Shown here: positions 1 to 12,000 of the stretch, one piece after another
Numbering within the stretch: the first letter of the stretch is position 1
Layout of the letters: the number at the start of each line of letters is the position of its first letter
NCBI GenBank assembly: GCA_949358305.1
Contig: OX442317.1
Coordinates: forward strand, 16,732,516 to 16,796,515
Length of the DNA: 64,000 bases
Source: Strigamia acuminata
Taxonomy: Eukaryota; Arthropoda; Chilopoda; Geophilomorpha; Linotaeniidae
Reading direction: 5' to 3'
Position numbers and translations under genes: made by a program
The notes under the pieces: generated by a model
The model's database searches: none
Told to the model about the DNA's origin: nothing
What the model saw: only the letters and a program-made list of their open reading frames with translations

Positions 1-409
1 AACAATTGTTCGATAGACGAATTTGAGGAGGAGCGAACAAACAAACAAATAATTAGACAGACGGGCGCGATGAAGCGTAGCGAGTGTTTCTCGTCTCCGC
101 CGTGTTGACGGAACGCGACATATATACCAGATTTCGGCAACAACTGTGGCACAATAACTCGAAAACCAACGTCCAATCTAGCCTGACCGAACAACGCAAA
201 ACAAAACACTACAAAATAAATCAAAATAACGAACAAATAGACGGTAAATTAAAAAATTCAAAACAGAATTTCCAATTTCAAGTTGTTAAATCGTCCTCGA
301 TGCAGTGTTATTGCCGACATCGGGTTTATATGTTCCGTCAACATGCATCCCAGCTTCGACTCAGGTTTCTTCTCCGCTTATTTCGTTCAATTTTTATTAT
401 CTCTTATCT

Positions 410-440
<31 letters not shown>

Positions 441-463
441 TTTTTTATATTTTCGTTTCCTAG

Positions 464-641
464 ATGGCAGACAGTGATGATGAACGATCGCGTCGAATCA
501 GAGGACGGGGTAGGGCGGCGTGGAGGGGTGTCCCCTCGATTAACGAGAGGTGGGCGTCGCCCCTACCCCGCCCTCAGCAGTTCGCACTTAGACGCGACGC
601 CCAACCGAGGTGAGTAAATTGCAAATTGACACGATTGGTCG

Positions 642-676
<35 letters not shown>

Positions 677-1092
677 TATTTATTCTTTGTTGCAGCCTTC
701 TGCCACCACCACAGCCGCCGATAATGCAACATCGAATTGCGGCGCTTCGTGCGTCGGCGGAGGCAGGAGAACGCGCGCTTGCAACTGCGCGCGCGATTGG
801 GTCGGTCGAGTTCGCCGCCCAAGTGGAGGACCCGGCGTTGTCCTTGATCATGGTGGCCACGGCGGCTGCCGCAGCGGCAATGACTCTGTCGCAGTCGATT
901 AGAGCGACACGGGAGTCGGTGGCGGCGGTGGCAGGGGTCGTCGCGTCGGCCAACGGCACTGACCCCAACGTCGTGGCCGCCATTGAAGAGGCTGTCGATG
1001 CCGCCGTAGCCTCATGTGAAGCAGCCGAGGAGGTGCGACGGGCAACTCTGTTCGCGGCCGAGATGGCAACTCGTCACTTCAATTTTATTTAA
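464..1092 (+). CDS. Two-exon gene, Ala-rich helical protein of unknown function
   Basis: Two coding exons fit together. Exon 1 (464-609) begins with ATG immediately after an acceptor (tttcctag). It ends at a GTGAGT donor in phase 2. The intron (610-695) holds a (TGAT)n run and ends tttgttgcag. Exon 2 (696-1092) continues in frame to TAA. The protein is about 180 residues. The first 49 are Arg/Asp-rich (starting MADSDDERSRR), followed by a Pro-rich linker and then a long Ala/Val/Glu-rich, probably helical part with many Ala runs. I see no signal peptide and no known domain. An acceptor exactly at the ATG implies a 5' noncoding exon or a trans-spliced leader. The product is not recognised; the splice pattern is the main evidence that it is real. 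Confidence 0.6.
644..674. repeat. (TGAT)n microsatellite in intron
   Basis: About seven TGAT/GATT units lie inside the intron of the gene at 464-1092. Confidence 0.9.
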
Positions 1093-1132
<40 letters not shown>

Positions 1133-1645
1133 TCTCAATTTTTAAATTTTAAATTTTCCATGTTCACTCATTTGTAATTTTCCATTTTCCATGTTAATTT
1201 TTAATTTTTTTTTTTTTTTTTTTTTTTTGTAAACAACTCGTTTTTATATATATATATATATTTCTTTATTTTTTTTGTGAATAAATCATTTTTAATTTTT
1301 CAAATCGTTTTCAATTTTAATTTTAGTTTTCATAATCATATTTAATCATTAAAACTCGTTTGTAATTAACATGCACATGTTAAATTATCTATCGATTATT
1401 TTTTTAAATCAATATTGTTAAAATTCAGCATTAAATAAACAAACATAACATAACATCTTTTATACCAGACTAGTCGAGATTCAAACAAACAAACACGCAA
1501 ATATTAAATGCTACCACACCAAAACTAAAATAAAACTGCAAGTTGTAAACTCAGAAAAATATAAATTATTATTTTTTATCAGAAGTATTAAATATAAGCA
1601 AAAAAAAAATTAGTTTCGATCCGGAAAACTGTTTGAAATCTAATA

Positions 1646-1688
<43 letters not shown>

Positions 1689-1984
1689 AAGCACAAAAAG
1701 AAATAAAATCGGTGTGTTTTAAACGCAGAACCATGCTTGATTGTTAAAAAGAACAACACCGTAATCAAAAACAACACCAAGAACACCGAAATTATTGTCA
1801 GATTAGTAATTCGCTGTGAATGACCGTTGATTGTTTTGGAACGCTGTCCGCAATTTTTAGCGTTTCTCCGCGCGGACGTGAAGAGGGCGCCACTCGTGTG
1901 ACCGAAACAACGACACCAAACACACTGACGTCGAGAATTCGAGTAGCTTCGCTGTTTTGTCAGAGTCCACTCGAACCAGACTCG
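1093..1984. other. AT-rich intergenic stretch with homopolymers
   Basis: No gene is supported here. It holds an A run at about 1101-1129, a T run at about 1207-1228, a (TA)n patch near 1247 and a second long A run at about 1652-1687. Confidence 0.6.
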
Positions 1985-2056
1985 ACGTGGACGAGGCTGC
2001 CACATTCCACGTGTGCGAGAGAAGACATCGTTGTGATTGGGGGTGCCGAAAAATGA
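1985..2056 (+). pseudogene. Thymidine kinase C-terminal relic
   Basis: The stretch at 2022-2056 reads REDIVVIGGAEK and then stops. This matches EEDVVVIGGAEK, the conserved segment before the last zinc-binding Cys pair of the thymidine kinase at 44389-44850 (minus strand). At DNA level about 30 of 35 bases agree by eye. Weaker similarity (an EAA-type segment) continues upstream in another frame to about 1985. After the match the frame stops where the kinase should read YAPTCRAC. This looks like a frameshifted scrap of a second kinase copy. The match is short, so chance or convergence cannot be fully excluded. Confidence 0.4.
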
Positions 2057-2392
2057 TGCGCTCGAACAACGAACAACACGATTGCGTCGCTATCAAACAC
2101 CGACGTGCCCATTTGTCTGTAAAAAAAAAAAAACTGACAATCAATCAAACGAACCCAATTATCGCGATCTATTCCAACATCGAACCTGGTTTTGATTTTA
2201 AAACTCAAAAACAAAAACCTTTATAAATCAAACCACCTGCAAGACTTTTTTATTTTTGAGGTTTGACGTTGAAATAAATCATTATCATTTATAAAAATAA
2301 AAATAATATTGAACGAGTTTTAAAGGAGTGAAATAAATTAAAATTAAATTTAAAACATGTATTCGTACATTTGAGGAGCAGATTAGGCGAAT
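2057..2392. other. Intergenic, AT-rich, nothing recognised
   Basis: Lies between the kinase relic and the stop codon of the minus-strand gene B. An AATAAA-like signal and T-rich DNA are compatible with 3' ends on either strand. Confidence 0.4.
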
Positions 2393-3347
2393 TCACTTTT
2401 TCTTTCCGGCGCTCGACTTTCCCTTTCCTTTCCTCTTTCTCTTGCTCCTTGCCCGTTTCTCTTTCTCCTTCCTCGCCAGTTTCTTTTCTTCGTCTTCGTC
2501 CTCATCACTTTCCGCATCGTCCTCAAATTCAGAGTTTCTGTAATCTTCGTCGTCTTCTTTTTCCTCTTCACACCTTTCACCTGTTTCACGCTCTTCTTCC
2601 CGGCGTCTCTCTTCTCCACACCCCTCTCCTTCGTCGACAACAAACCTCTCCTTCATCAGCACCTCATCACCGAACGAGAAATCTTTATTCTGCAAATAAA
2701 ACGGGAAAATCAATATCTGAAAAGTGTCGACGTAGACGCGCGCGGTAGATTCACTCACCAACATGTCGTTCCATTGGTTTAACATCCCCAGCATCCGGAG
2801 TAAGTGGGTCTCGATGTCGGGATGGTTCCAATACTAAAAAAAAATAAAAAATAAAAAAAATATATACATAAATAAATAAATAAAAATAAAAATAAAAATA
2901 AAAATATATATACTTGTTCCGCCTGAACCTGAGCCCGTATCGTAAAGAGCAGGAGAGTAAGCGAATGAATGGAGAACCGCATGCTCCCGTCGCGAAAGAT
3001 TTTCATTTCGTGGTTATCGTCCCAATAGTTGGGATCGTTGTTGGGTCCGCTGCCCCCTTCCGCAACGGGAACCACCTTCGATCGCAACACCCGTTCCTCT
3101 TCCTGCGCATCGCCTCGTTGAAAAGATGATGAACGTGACGCCGAATCACCGTCGTTGTCGTCGTCGTCGTTGTCTCCGACGCGCTCTCCCTCTCCCTCTC
3201 CCATCCCCGGTGCCCATGCAATGCGATATCTGTGTTTGACCAACCAGTGGTCCTCTAGTCGGTCAACCACAGGCCTCGCAATGCAGAATGGGCACCGTTT
3301 CAGGGCCTTGTGCATTTTTTTCAACTTCTAGGAAACAGAGGAAAAAA

Positions 3348-3378
<31 letters not shown>

Positions 3379-3712
3379 AACGAATCGACTAATTGATTAA
3401 ATACCCACCGGCAACAGGAGATCGGGTCTACGCGAATAGTCCCGCAGATGTTTCCTGACTCTCTTAGAGATTTCATCCTCGCGCTTAACTGCGTCTAGGT
3501 GGTGATGTTGGCGCCAATGGCGGTATGCGTCCTCGCTAAAATACCCGTATTTCGACACCCCTAAGGTACGCGGGAGAGGAAAGGAAAAAAAAAAATAAAA
3601 AAAAAAATAAAAATTAGACAAAAAATAAACAAACAAATAAACAAATGTATGTTTCTCATTACCCGGTTGTTTGGCGCACAGAGCACAATAAAACGACTTC
3701 CCGCCCTCTGTC
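2393..3712 (-). pseudogene. Gene B, 3' part: C2H2 zinc-finger and acidic/basic tail exons
   Basis: Exons on the minus strand: 3712-3663 (the piece left after a transposon insertion), 3560-3409, 3327-2914, 2833-2759 and 2689-2393 (stop). Donors and acceptors are canonical, and phases agree at every junction (1, 0, 0, 0). Two zinc-finger-like motifs are visible. One is CALC followed by a His cluster HWRQHHH across the first junction; the other is CPFC followed 12 residues later by HWLVKH. Then come a Asp/Asn-rich acidic stretch, a short exon reading YWNHPDIETHLL, and an end that is strongly acidic and then Lys/Arg-rich (ending KSSAGKKK), suggesting nuclear or nucleic-acid contact. The first exon is cut at 3712, next to target duplication CTGTC. 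Its other half lies at 17016-17242. Function unknown. Confidence 0.75.
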
Positions 3713-3889
3713 TGGAGTGTTTGACTCCATTGGTCAATCGACCATTTTGTTTATTATGACGCGCTGTTCTCAGCGCCACCTATTTTTACCTTTATGAATA
3801 AATTAGTTATGTTAATTTACCTATCCGTGATGGTTGTTCCTTGCGTACTCCATATACAATCATCTTTCATCAGCTCGAAGAACACAATA
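3713..3889 (+). repeat. 5' LTR of the Mag-like element
   Basis: 177 bp, starting TGGAGTG and ending ACAATA. It matches 16834-17010 with a single T/C difference in the GATGGT(T/C)GTTCC stretch. It is preceded by target duplication CTGTC (3708-3712). Confidence 0.93.
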
Positions 3890-3890
3890 T

Positions 3891-3901
3891 TGGCGACGAG
3901 A
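3891..3901 (+). promoter_or_regulatory. Primer-binding site, tRNA-Ser-like
   Basis: TGGCGACGAGA begins one base after the 5' LTR. Its first ten bases complement the 3' end (...CTCGTCGCCA) of animal tRNA-Ser(GCT), as I know that tRNA. Use of tRNA-Ser fits Mag-type elements. Confidence 0.65.
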
Positions 3902-4080
3902 AAGTGATAATCTTCAACAATCCACGGTATCAAATGAAAAATTGTGAACTTTTTGAACTTTTTTGAACTTTTTGCTGACTTTTCGGACCGCCGCTGACCA
4001 CGCGTCGTCACGTTAGGCCTAGTTGCTAGTCCCCGATCTCTTCGTGTTTGTGCTTACTTTTAGCGAATTTTGTTATCAAA

Positions 4081-5989
4081 ATGTCGTCGCTCAAAGGCTC
4101 GCCAAAAGAATATGACCCGGCGGACGACTGGGAATTGTATTGCTTGAGAATGGATAGCATTTTCAAATGCAACAAAATCGTCGACGATGAAGAGCAGGTG
4201 CATACGCTTTTGTCCTATGTCGGTATGCCCACCTTCAAGCAGATGGTCGCGCTTGCAGAACCGAAAAAACCAGCCGAATTGAAGTATGCAGACTTGGTTG
4301 CTCTGATGCAAAAGACGTCGCGCGCGAAGCCGCTCGTGCTCGCCGAGATTCGACGTTTTCATCACCGCGATCGAGCTCAAGGAGAAACGGTGCTGGAATA
4401 CGCGATTGCTCTTCAAGAATTGGCGCAAAATTGCAAATTCGCCAACAAGTCCGATGAACTGCGTAATCGCTTTCTTTGCGGCTTGAAGAACGAGCAAATC
4501 CAGCAGGCGCTGACGTTAAAAGAAAATCTGACTTTCGATGCAGCCGTTGAGTTCGCAGCATCCGCTGAAGTTAATTGCAAAGAATTTTCTGATATTGCAG
4601 CCAAACCAGCGTCCGCCGTTACAGTCCACAAGATGAACGAATCGAAACCACGTTACGATGGGAGGAGAAGAGGTGGAAAACAACACACGAAAGGCACCAA
4701 TGTGTTCCCCAACCAGCAGCAGCCATCCAACAAGAAAGGAAATGTGCATGCGTGTTCGGCGTGTGGTAAAAATAACCATTCTCGAGATTCGTGTCGCTTT
4801 AAGGACGCCAAATGCCACGGTTGTGGCAAGACGGGCCATATTCGTCCAGTTTGCCGTGCACCGACGCAGAACCACGCTTCGACTCACTCAGTAGGCGTGT
4901 TGGACGATCTGACGTTTTATCGCGTCCAAACTCATCAAACTCAGGTGGTAAATTCTGTCCATTTGCCACGAGTGCAGCCAGTCTTCGTCACCGTGCGTAT
5001 CGACGGTGTAGACTTGGAAATGGAGTTGGATACGGGTGCAAGCGCAACTATAATTAATTTAGACACTTACTTACAATATTTCTCTCGTTTCCCATTACAG
5101 ACCATTCCGTGCGGCATGACAACGTACACTGGACACAAGATTCCGATGGAAGGCATAATTGAAGTTCCAGTCGTCTTCAAGAAGCGCAATTTCCTCCTGC
5201 CGCTTTGCATCGCACGGGATGGTCCTGTACCGCTGTTGGGACGAGGCTGGCTCGCCATGTTTGGTTTGCTGTCAAAAACAGCAGAGGCCGTTGGCGCAAC
5301 GATAAACAAAGTGGACGCGATCGCTCCCGGAGCCGCTGTCCTCGATGCCGCCACACAGAGAGAATTGGACGCTGTATTGCTAAAACACGATCGCGTGTTC
5401 CGAGACGAAATCGGCTGTCTAAACACGTCGCAAGCGCATATCGACATCGATCCTGCCGTGCAGCCCATCTTCTTGAAGGCGTACCCAGTCCCCATCGCCA
5501 TGAAGTCGCTCGTCGAGGCCGAATTGGAGAGACTCCAGTCGCTCGGCATAATAACACCGGTCGCGTCATCGCGCTGGGCGACGCCAGTGATGCACGTCAA
5601 GAAGTCGGACGGAACGATAAAGTTAGCTGGTTGTTATAACAGGACAATCAACAAGGCGATTTTGCCAAATTCCTATCCGCTTCCGCTGTTTGCCGACATC
5701 ACCACTAAGTTGTCCGGGGGGGAAACTTATTCCATTCTGGACATGACCTCCGCATACAACCAAATCGAATTAGATCCTGAATCCCAATTATGTTGCACTA
5801 TTAACACTCATTTAGGTCTTTTCAGGGTCAACCGGCTGTTTTATGGAATCTCGTCCGCCCCAGCTATTTTCCAGAGGGAGATGGACATTCTCACGGCAAA
5901 GATCGAAAGCACGCAACCGTTTATTGACGATTCGGCGCTGACTGGCGCAACTAATGCAGTTCATTTAAAAAACTTGGACAAGTTTCTGC
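4081..5989 (+). pseudogene. Gag-protease-RT (N-terminal part) of the Mag-like element
   Basis: Start chosen at ATG 4081 (MSSLKGSPKE), the first good ATG after the leader. Gag fills about residues 1-220. Two CCHC knuckles follow at about 4753-4854 (CSACGKNNHSRDSC and CHGCGKTGHIRPVC). The protease motif DTGA has its Asp codon at 5029 (residue 317). Reverse transcriptase begins near 5460 and includes SILDMTSAYNQIELD and the active-site box FIDD, where most relatives have YIDD or YLDD. The frame then runs into a second element after the target duplication ATAC (5990-5993). The rest of this gene resumes at 14463. Gag and pol share one frame, as is usual for Mag. Confidence 0.9.
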
Positions 5990-5993
5990 ATAC

Positions 5994-6571
5994 TGCTACG
6001 CGTACAGGCCGTCCCGATCAACGGACGACCCGTATCGCGTAATTCGGCTATAATTCGGATAAAAGTTGCTAAATTTCGTCCATAGATGGCGTTGGCAATC
6101 GATTACATCATTGCCTCGTCACTGGACTTATCAATTAGTTAAAGGGGGTAACAGGAGCTTTCCTGTGAAGTGAATCCGCCCAAGTTTGACAGTTCTCTTC
6201 CGGCTCTCACTTGAGAGTGAACTCAAATCCCTCCTATCCAATGTCAGCCTGTTCTTGGCTGGCTGCATAAATTGTTATTAATTTAATCACTATTTAATAG
6301 TTTCAGATTGCATCTCAATTCAGAGTGTCACTTATGATTTATAATTAGAGTTTATATAATTTATATAATTTATGTAGTTCATTATTTGAGTTTAAGAATT
6401 GTGCCAATGTAAACAGAGTAAACTCATCCATTTGAAAGAATAATCAAACAGCTTTGCTGTCTGGTTAAATAAAAACTAGATTGAATTTAAACCTAATTAA
6501 AATGACTCTTTATTTCCTATCATATCCCAGTTGTGTGGGTAGCCTCAAGTGGGCCTAAATCCCACATAACA
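5994..6571 (+). repeat. 5' LTR of the nested Ty3/Gypsy element
   Basis: 578 bp, starting TGCTACGCG and ending CACATAACA. It is the same as 13881-14458 as far as I can read. It holds a TATAATT box-like site near 6048, an AATAAA signal near 6466 and a palindrome-rich first 50 bases. Confidence 0.95.
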
Positions 6572-7971
6572 AAGTGGTGGAGATTGCGGTTTCCCCAAAC
6601 ACTGCCCCAAAATTAAAATAGAAAAACCCAAATTTGAAAATTTAATAAAAAATAGTCAAAATTTGTGAAAATTCATTAAAAATTTGCAAAATTAGGTTAA
6701 GAAATCAAAATCTAGAGTTGAAAAACTCAAAAATTGGCAAAATTAGAGTTAAAATTGGTGAAAATTAGCTTTAAAATTGATTGAAAATCTTATAAAATTT
6801 AGAAAGAGCCCAACCTAATTTGAATATGCATGACTCACTGTAAGAAATGATAGGAAAAATAAGAGTGACTCATTGTAAATAGAGTCAATTAGAGTTAATA
6901 AAGTTAAAAGTAGAAAAGCTAAATAAAGCAATTGAATATTTAATTGGATGACTTTACAGTTGGTGTTGTTTGATTTAATAATTGAATGAAATTTGAATTT
7001 GTGAATTGTTTATGATGAAATTGTTTATTTGATAAAGAATTTATTTATGGTGTTTTTGATAAAATTGAGAATTAATAGAGAGAAATTACCTGAATTTGCT
7101 AATGAATAGTTTTGAATTTCAGAATATTTTGTAAATTGTTCATTGATAAAGTGTTTTGATGGAATTGAATATTAATAAGATATATTGTTCAGATTTATTA
7201 GTGAATTTGTTTCTTTTTCGGGGGATTTTGTAAAGAATTACTAATAAAGAGTTTTCTTGAATATTTACTAATGAAAATTTTGACAATTTTGAAAAATGAC
7301 AGTGAAAATTTGATTGTTTTGATATTTTGAATTATATAAAGATAATGACTATGAAAATTGAATTGTTTTGAAGTGGATTGTGTGATAATTGATTGTTTTT
7401 CAGGATATTTTGTTGAATGTTTACTGATAGTTATTTAGTGTTTTTTATAAATGACCGTGAAAATTGAATTGTTTAATTATTGAATTTATTTCAGAAAGTG
7501 AAAGTGTTTGTGTTGTGAAAAGTGTTTATTAATAAAAAGGAATTGCTTCGACCCAAAGGATTGTGTCTTCTCTACATTTAATAAATCATTGCGGACTCTA
7601 GACGTTACGCGTTTTCAAAATACGTAACGGATTACCTGCTCTCAGGTGTTAAGAAAGAAGAGGAGTTGGAAGAAGAGACAGCATTGAGCGACAAGGTGAC
7701 TGAGCGAAAGAGGAAGCCAAAACCCAAAGAGGAACTTAAAACTCAAAAAAGGGAAGGTGAAACCCCGCAACAGCACCGTATACGAGTTGTTAGTGCTGAT
7801 CTTCAAGCTGAATTGTTTCCACACGAGGTGGAGCAATTAGGAGAACTATTGATACGGGAACAGAGTGATCTAGACGACGCAGACGAGAAGGACATTTTCC
7901 AAGACGTTGAGGAGCAACCAAATTTAGAACTTTCATATTTGTGTATTAATAAAGAACAATCTCCAATTAAG
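6572..7971 (+). other. Long AT-rich leader of the nested element
   Basis: About 1.4 kb separate the LTR from the first in-frame gag ATG. A candidate primer site, TGGTGGAGATTG, lies at 6575-6586; I cannot assign its tRNA. Full of short TTGAATT/GAAAATT variants. The gag frame is open from about 7585 but has no ATG before 7972. The sequence ctgctctcag at 7635-7644 could be a splice acceptor that brings an upstream start. Confidence 0.6.
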
Positions 7972-9090
7972 ATGGCTAATGCTTCGCCATCGCCAGAAAT
8001 GTTGGCAATACAAACAGTATTACAAAATTTAGTGGTTAATAGAAGAAATCCAGTTGATTTTGATCCAGCCACTGGAAATATCGACACATGGTTAATTGGA
8101 TACGAAGATACGATTGCCGATGATACTGAAAGAATTAAACATCTGTCAATTGTGCTGAAACATTCTGCATCATCGTGGTATTTAGACCAACTTCCATTAC
8201 ATCCGACTAGAACTTGGACTGAATGGAAAGATGCGTTGAAAATAAAATTTAGACGACAAATAACAGCAATTTTGGCGAAATTACAAGCAATGCAGCACAA
8301 GGACGGAACAGCTTTGGAACACATGCAGAAAATATTAAAGGAATGCTCTTATGCAAGACCGTCGTTCACGGAAGATCAAAAGATATTTCACGTGTTTCAA
8401 GGACTGAAGAAGGTGATCAGAGATAAATTAGTAGCCAATTACCCAAAGACGTTGGACCAATTAACATCACAACTTGGATTGTTGGAAGCCCACGCATTCA
8501 ATGAGGATCCTGCAGAAGTTTTACTAACCCTACTGCAAAAAGCTGTTGATACAACAGGTGAGGTGACACCGAGTTGCTTCGTAGAACCGAGCGACGTCAA
8601 TAAAACAAAAGACGAGTTGTTAGCAGAGGTCAAAGTGCTAAGACAACAGCAGCAGTTTGGGGACGTTCAATATGCAGAGGTCACTCCAGTCTTCTACCAA
8701 AATCAATGGTATACGCCACATCCAAACCAGGCCCAGTTCTATAATAGAGGAAACTTTAGAGGGCGACCTGGACAACAACGTGGATGGTGGAATAACAACA
8801 GTAATTGGAACCAAGGTAGAGGATGGAATAATAATAAAGGACAAAACAGAGGCAATTGGAATAATCAGTGGAATAATTCTGGCCAAGGATTCCAACAACA
8901 ACAACAGCCACAACAGCAATGGAATCCACTGCAACAACAACAACAAGGTCAAGGACAGGGGAATCCAAATAACCAAGGTCATCCACGAAATCCAAACTAT
9001 AAAGGTAAAAATTTCATTGAAAATTACCAAGGAGGCCGAGGTCAACGAGGAGCCCCACGTGGTGGACCAGCTAATCAATCGGGAAACTAG
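7972..9090 (+). CDS. Gag polyprotein of the nested element
   Basis: The frame runs from ATG 7972 (MANASPSPEM, good context aagATGG) to TAG 9088, 372 residues. The N-terminal half has the Ty3/Gypsy gag look (DTWLIGYEDTI, WYLDQLPLHP, a basic LKIKFRRQ stretch and FHVFQGLKKVIRDKL). The C-terminal third is Asn/Gln/Gly/Arg-rich (8740-9080) with RG and GR repeats. No CCHC zinc knuckle is present. RNA binding may instead rest on this RGG-like tail. The last codons form a frameshift site into pol. The frame is open for about 390 nt upstream, so an alternative, perhaps spliced, start is possible. Confidence 0.88.
   Translation: MANASPSPEMLAIQTVLQNLVVNRRNPVDFDPATGNIDTWLIGYEDTIADDTERIKHLSIVLKHSASSWYLDQLPLHPTRTWTEWKDALKIKFRRQITAILAKLQAMQHKDGTALEHMQKILKECSYARPSFTEDQKIFHVFQGLKKVIRDKLVANYPKTLDQLTSQLGLLEAHAFNEDPAEVLLTLLQKAVDTTGEVTPSCFVEPSDVNKTKDELLAEVKVLRQQQQFGDVQYAEVTPVFYQNQWYTPHPNQAQFYNRGNFRGRPGQQRGWWNNNSNWNQGRGWNNNKGQNRGNWNNQWNNSGQGFQQQQQPQQQWNPLQQQQQGQGQGNPNNQGHPRNPNYKGKNFIENYQGGRGQRGAPRGGPANQSGN
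9081..9087 (+). promoter_or_regulatory. -1 ribosomal frameshift heptamer GGGAAAC
   Basis: In the gag frame the codons read ..G GGA AAC TAG, an exact X XXY YYZ heptamer directly before the gag stop. Slipping back one base leads into the pol frame, which is open from 9075. The gag (frame 1) and pol (frame 3) arrangement needs exactly -1. Confidence 0.85.
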
Positions 9091-12000
9091 AATGGCCACA
9101 AAGACGGAAAAACAAGAAGAAATTCAAAAAGAGAAAATTAGAAATCATTGAGCTGAACGCCACAGATGAACTTTTGCAGATTCCAGTAGTAGTGAATGGT
9201 TTGGAGATAACTGGTGTCTTGGATTCCGGAGGTTATCGCAACATCATTAATGAAGATTTGGTAAGAACTCTGCAGCTCAAATACCAACCATGTCCACATG
9301 TTCGACTTAGAGTTGTAGATGGTTCATTGATAACCCCAGTAGGAAAAACCAGGATTACCATTGATGTCGGACAACAACAACATACCATTGAAGTGCTGAT
9401 TGTCAGCGGATTTGGCAACCATTTACTGCTTGGAGATAATTTTTTGAGATCTGCAAGGTGCCAGCTCGACTATGACCAACAGAAGATCTTTGTAGGGCCA
9501 AAAGATAAACAACAAGAAGTATTCCCAATGTCCAAGAATTACACTGAACAAAACTATATTGCACGTGTTTTAAAACCAATAACGATACCAGCTTTACATG
9601 AATGTGTAGTACCAATAAAGATAGCAAAGAAAGTTGATGACGAATTGTTTGTAGAACCATTGAGTGGAGTAATCGATCGATTTGGTGTGATTTGTTGCAA
9701 GACATTGACTACATTCAGAAAAGGTGAAGGAGTTCTGCGTGTTGCGAATCCAACTAAAAAGACAATCTATTTAGGAAAAAACTCAGCAGTTGCAAAAGCA
9801 TTTTACGTGATTGAGTCTGGCTTGTTAGATGAAAAAAGAGCTGATCAATTTGACTTTAGCAAGGCCATGGCAAATGAGAATATGACACCAACTCAACAGG
9901 AATTGATGCGACAGCTGCTAGAGAAGAATTCGGATAGATTTGCAACATCTGACAGTGACTTAGGCAGAGCACAGGCAATAAAACATCGTATTGATACAGG
10001 AGACTCTCCTCCAATCCACTTGCAACCTTATAGACGATCCATTAAGGAAAAAGAAATCGAGGAGGCTGAAACTAAGAAGTTACTTGAACAAGGAGTAATT
10101 AGAGAATCCGAGAGCCCATGGAGTGCACCAGTACTACTCATCAAGAAAAGAGACGGCAGATGGAGATTTTGCGTTGATTGGAGACGTTTAAACGCAGTAA
10201 CGAAGAAAATGGTTTATCCCTTACCACGTATCGACGACACCCTAGATCAACTAGCGGGTGCGAAGTATTTTTCGATGATGGATCTCATTCAGGGATACCA
10301 CCAAGTCGAAATAGACGAACAAGATCGTGAAAAGACAGCGTTCACGACGTCAAGCGGACATTATGAATTTAATGTCCTCGGAATGGGATTATGTAACAGC
10401 CCAGCCGCCTTTCAAAAATTGATGAATAAAGTGCTTGGCAACCTCTTGGGAAAGGTATGCATAGCGTACATCGACGATTTGATAATATTCTCAAAGACAT
10501 TTGAACAGCACCTCATAGACGTGGACGCAGTTTTTGAAAAGCTCAGAATGGCAAACCTGAAAGTTAGGCTGAGTAAATGTACGTTTGCCACCGACACCAT
10601 TCGATACTTAGGACATGTGGTTGATGCTGATGGAGTTTCACCAGATCCCAGGAACCTGGAAGCAGTCGCGAAGTTTCCACTTCCTGTGAACGTTAAACAA
10701 CTACGTGGTTTTTTAGGACTCTGCTCTTATTACCGAAAGTTCATCAAGGGATTTGCAGACATTTCTAAACCTCTGGTGAATCTCACTAAAAAGGACGAGA
10801 AGTTTGACTGGGGACCACCCCACGATACAGCGTTCATCACACTCCGAAATGCATTAATAACAGTACCGGTGTTGGCGCATCCAGACTTTGCACAGCCATT
10901 CATAGTATCAACCGACGCAAGTGCGTATGGAATGGGAGCCATTCTGAAGCAAAAGATCAACAACCAGGAGCGAGTTGTAGCGTATGCAAGCAAACTGATG
11001 AGCACAGCGGAACAAAACTACACCGCCACTGAAAGAGAGTGTCTCGCTATAATGTTTGCAGTACAGAAATTCAGACCTTACTTGTACGGACAGAAATTCC
11101 AAATAATAACCGACCACCAACCCCTCCAATGGCTGAAGTCAGTCCGAAACCCCAATGGACGTTTAGCCAGATGGGCATTGCAATTAGTAGACTTTGATTT
11201 CGATATAGTGTATAAAAGCGGCAAAAAGCACACAGACGCCGATGCACTAAGTAGGATACCAGACCAGATGAGTGAAGAAGAAATAGAAAAATTACCTTCG
11301 CTTTTCTTGGAAAATTTGGACCTCCCTGCACAACAGAGGATGGATCCCAAACTACTGGACCTAATTACAGCAGTTGAAAACCTAGAGCAACTTCCAAAAA
11401 AGAGGAGACGACCGCTTAAGCAGTACGTGCTCCACGAGAAAACGTTATTTAGGAAGAAAAACTCTTCAAGTTCCCTAAATACAGAAGGATTATTGCTAGT
11501 AGTTCCGAAACAACTCCAGAAGGATGTATTGCATGAAATGCACGACGGATTACTAGGAGCTCACTTAGGTTTGGCAAAAACATGGAAACGAATAAGAACA
11601 AGATTCTTTTGGACAAGAATTTACACCGACGTTAGAAAATACGTCTTGTCCTGCCAAAACTGCGCAAAAGCAAAATCGATGACAACTCCAGCTAAAGGAC
11701 TAATGCAACCGTGGTCAACCGTCTCAAAACCATTCGAGCGGATTGGAATGGACACACTTGGACCTTTCCCATTGTCAAAACTAGGAAATAAACACGTTTT
11801 CGTTGTGACTGATTATTTGTCAAGATCTGTGATTGCAAGAGCTGCACCAGTAGGAACAGCTCTAGAAGCAGCAAAGACTTTGGTTTATGAAGTGATTCTT
11901 AAGGAAGGCAGCCCAAGAGAAATTTTAAGCGACCGTGGAACGGAATACAGGAACCAAATGATTGAAGAAGTATCTAATTTATTCAAAAGTTTGCATAAAA

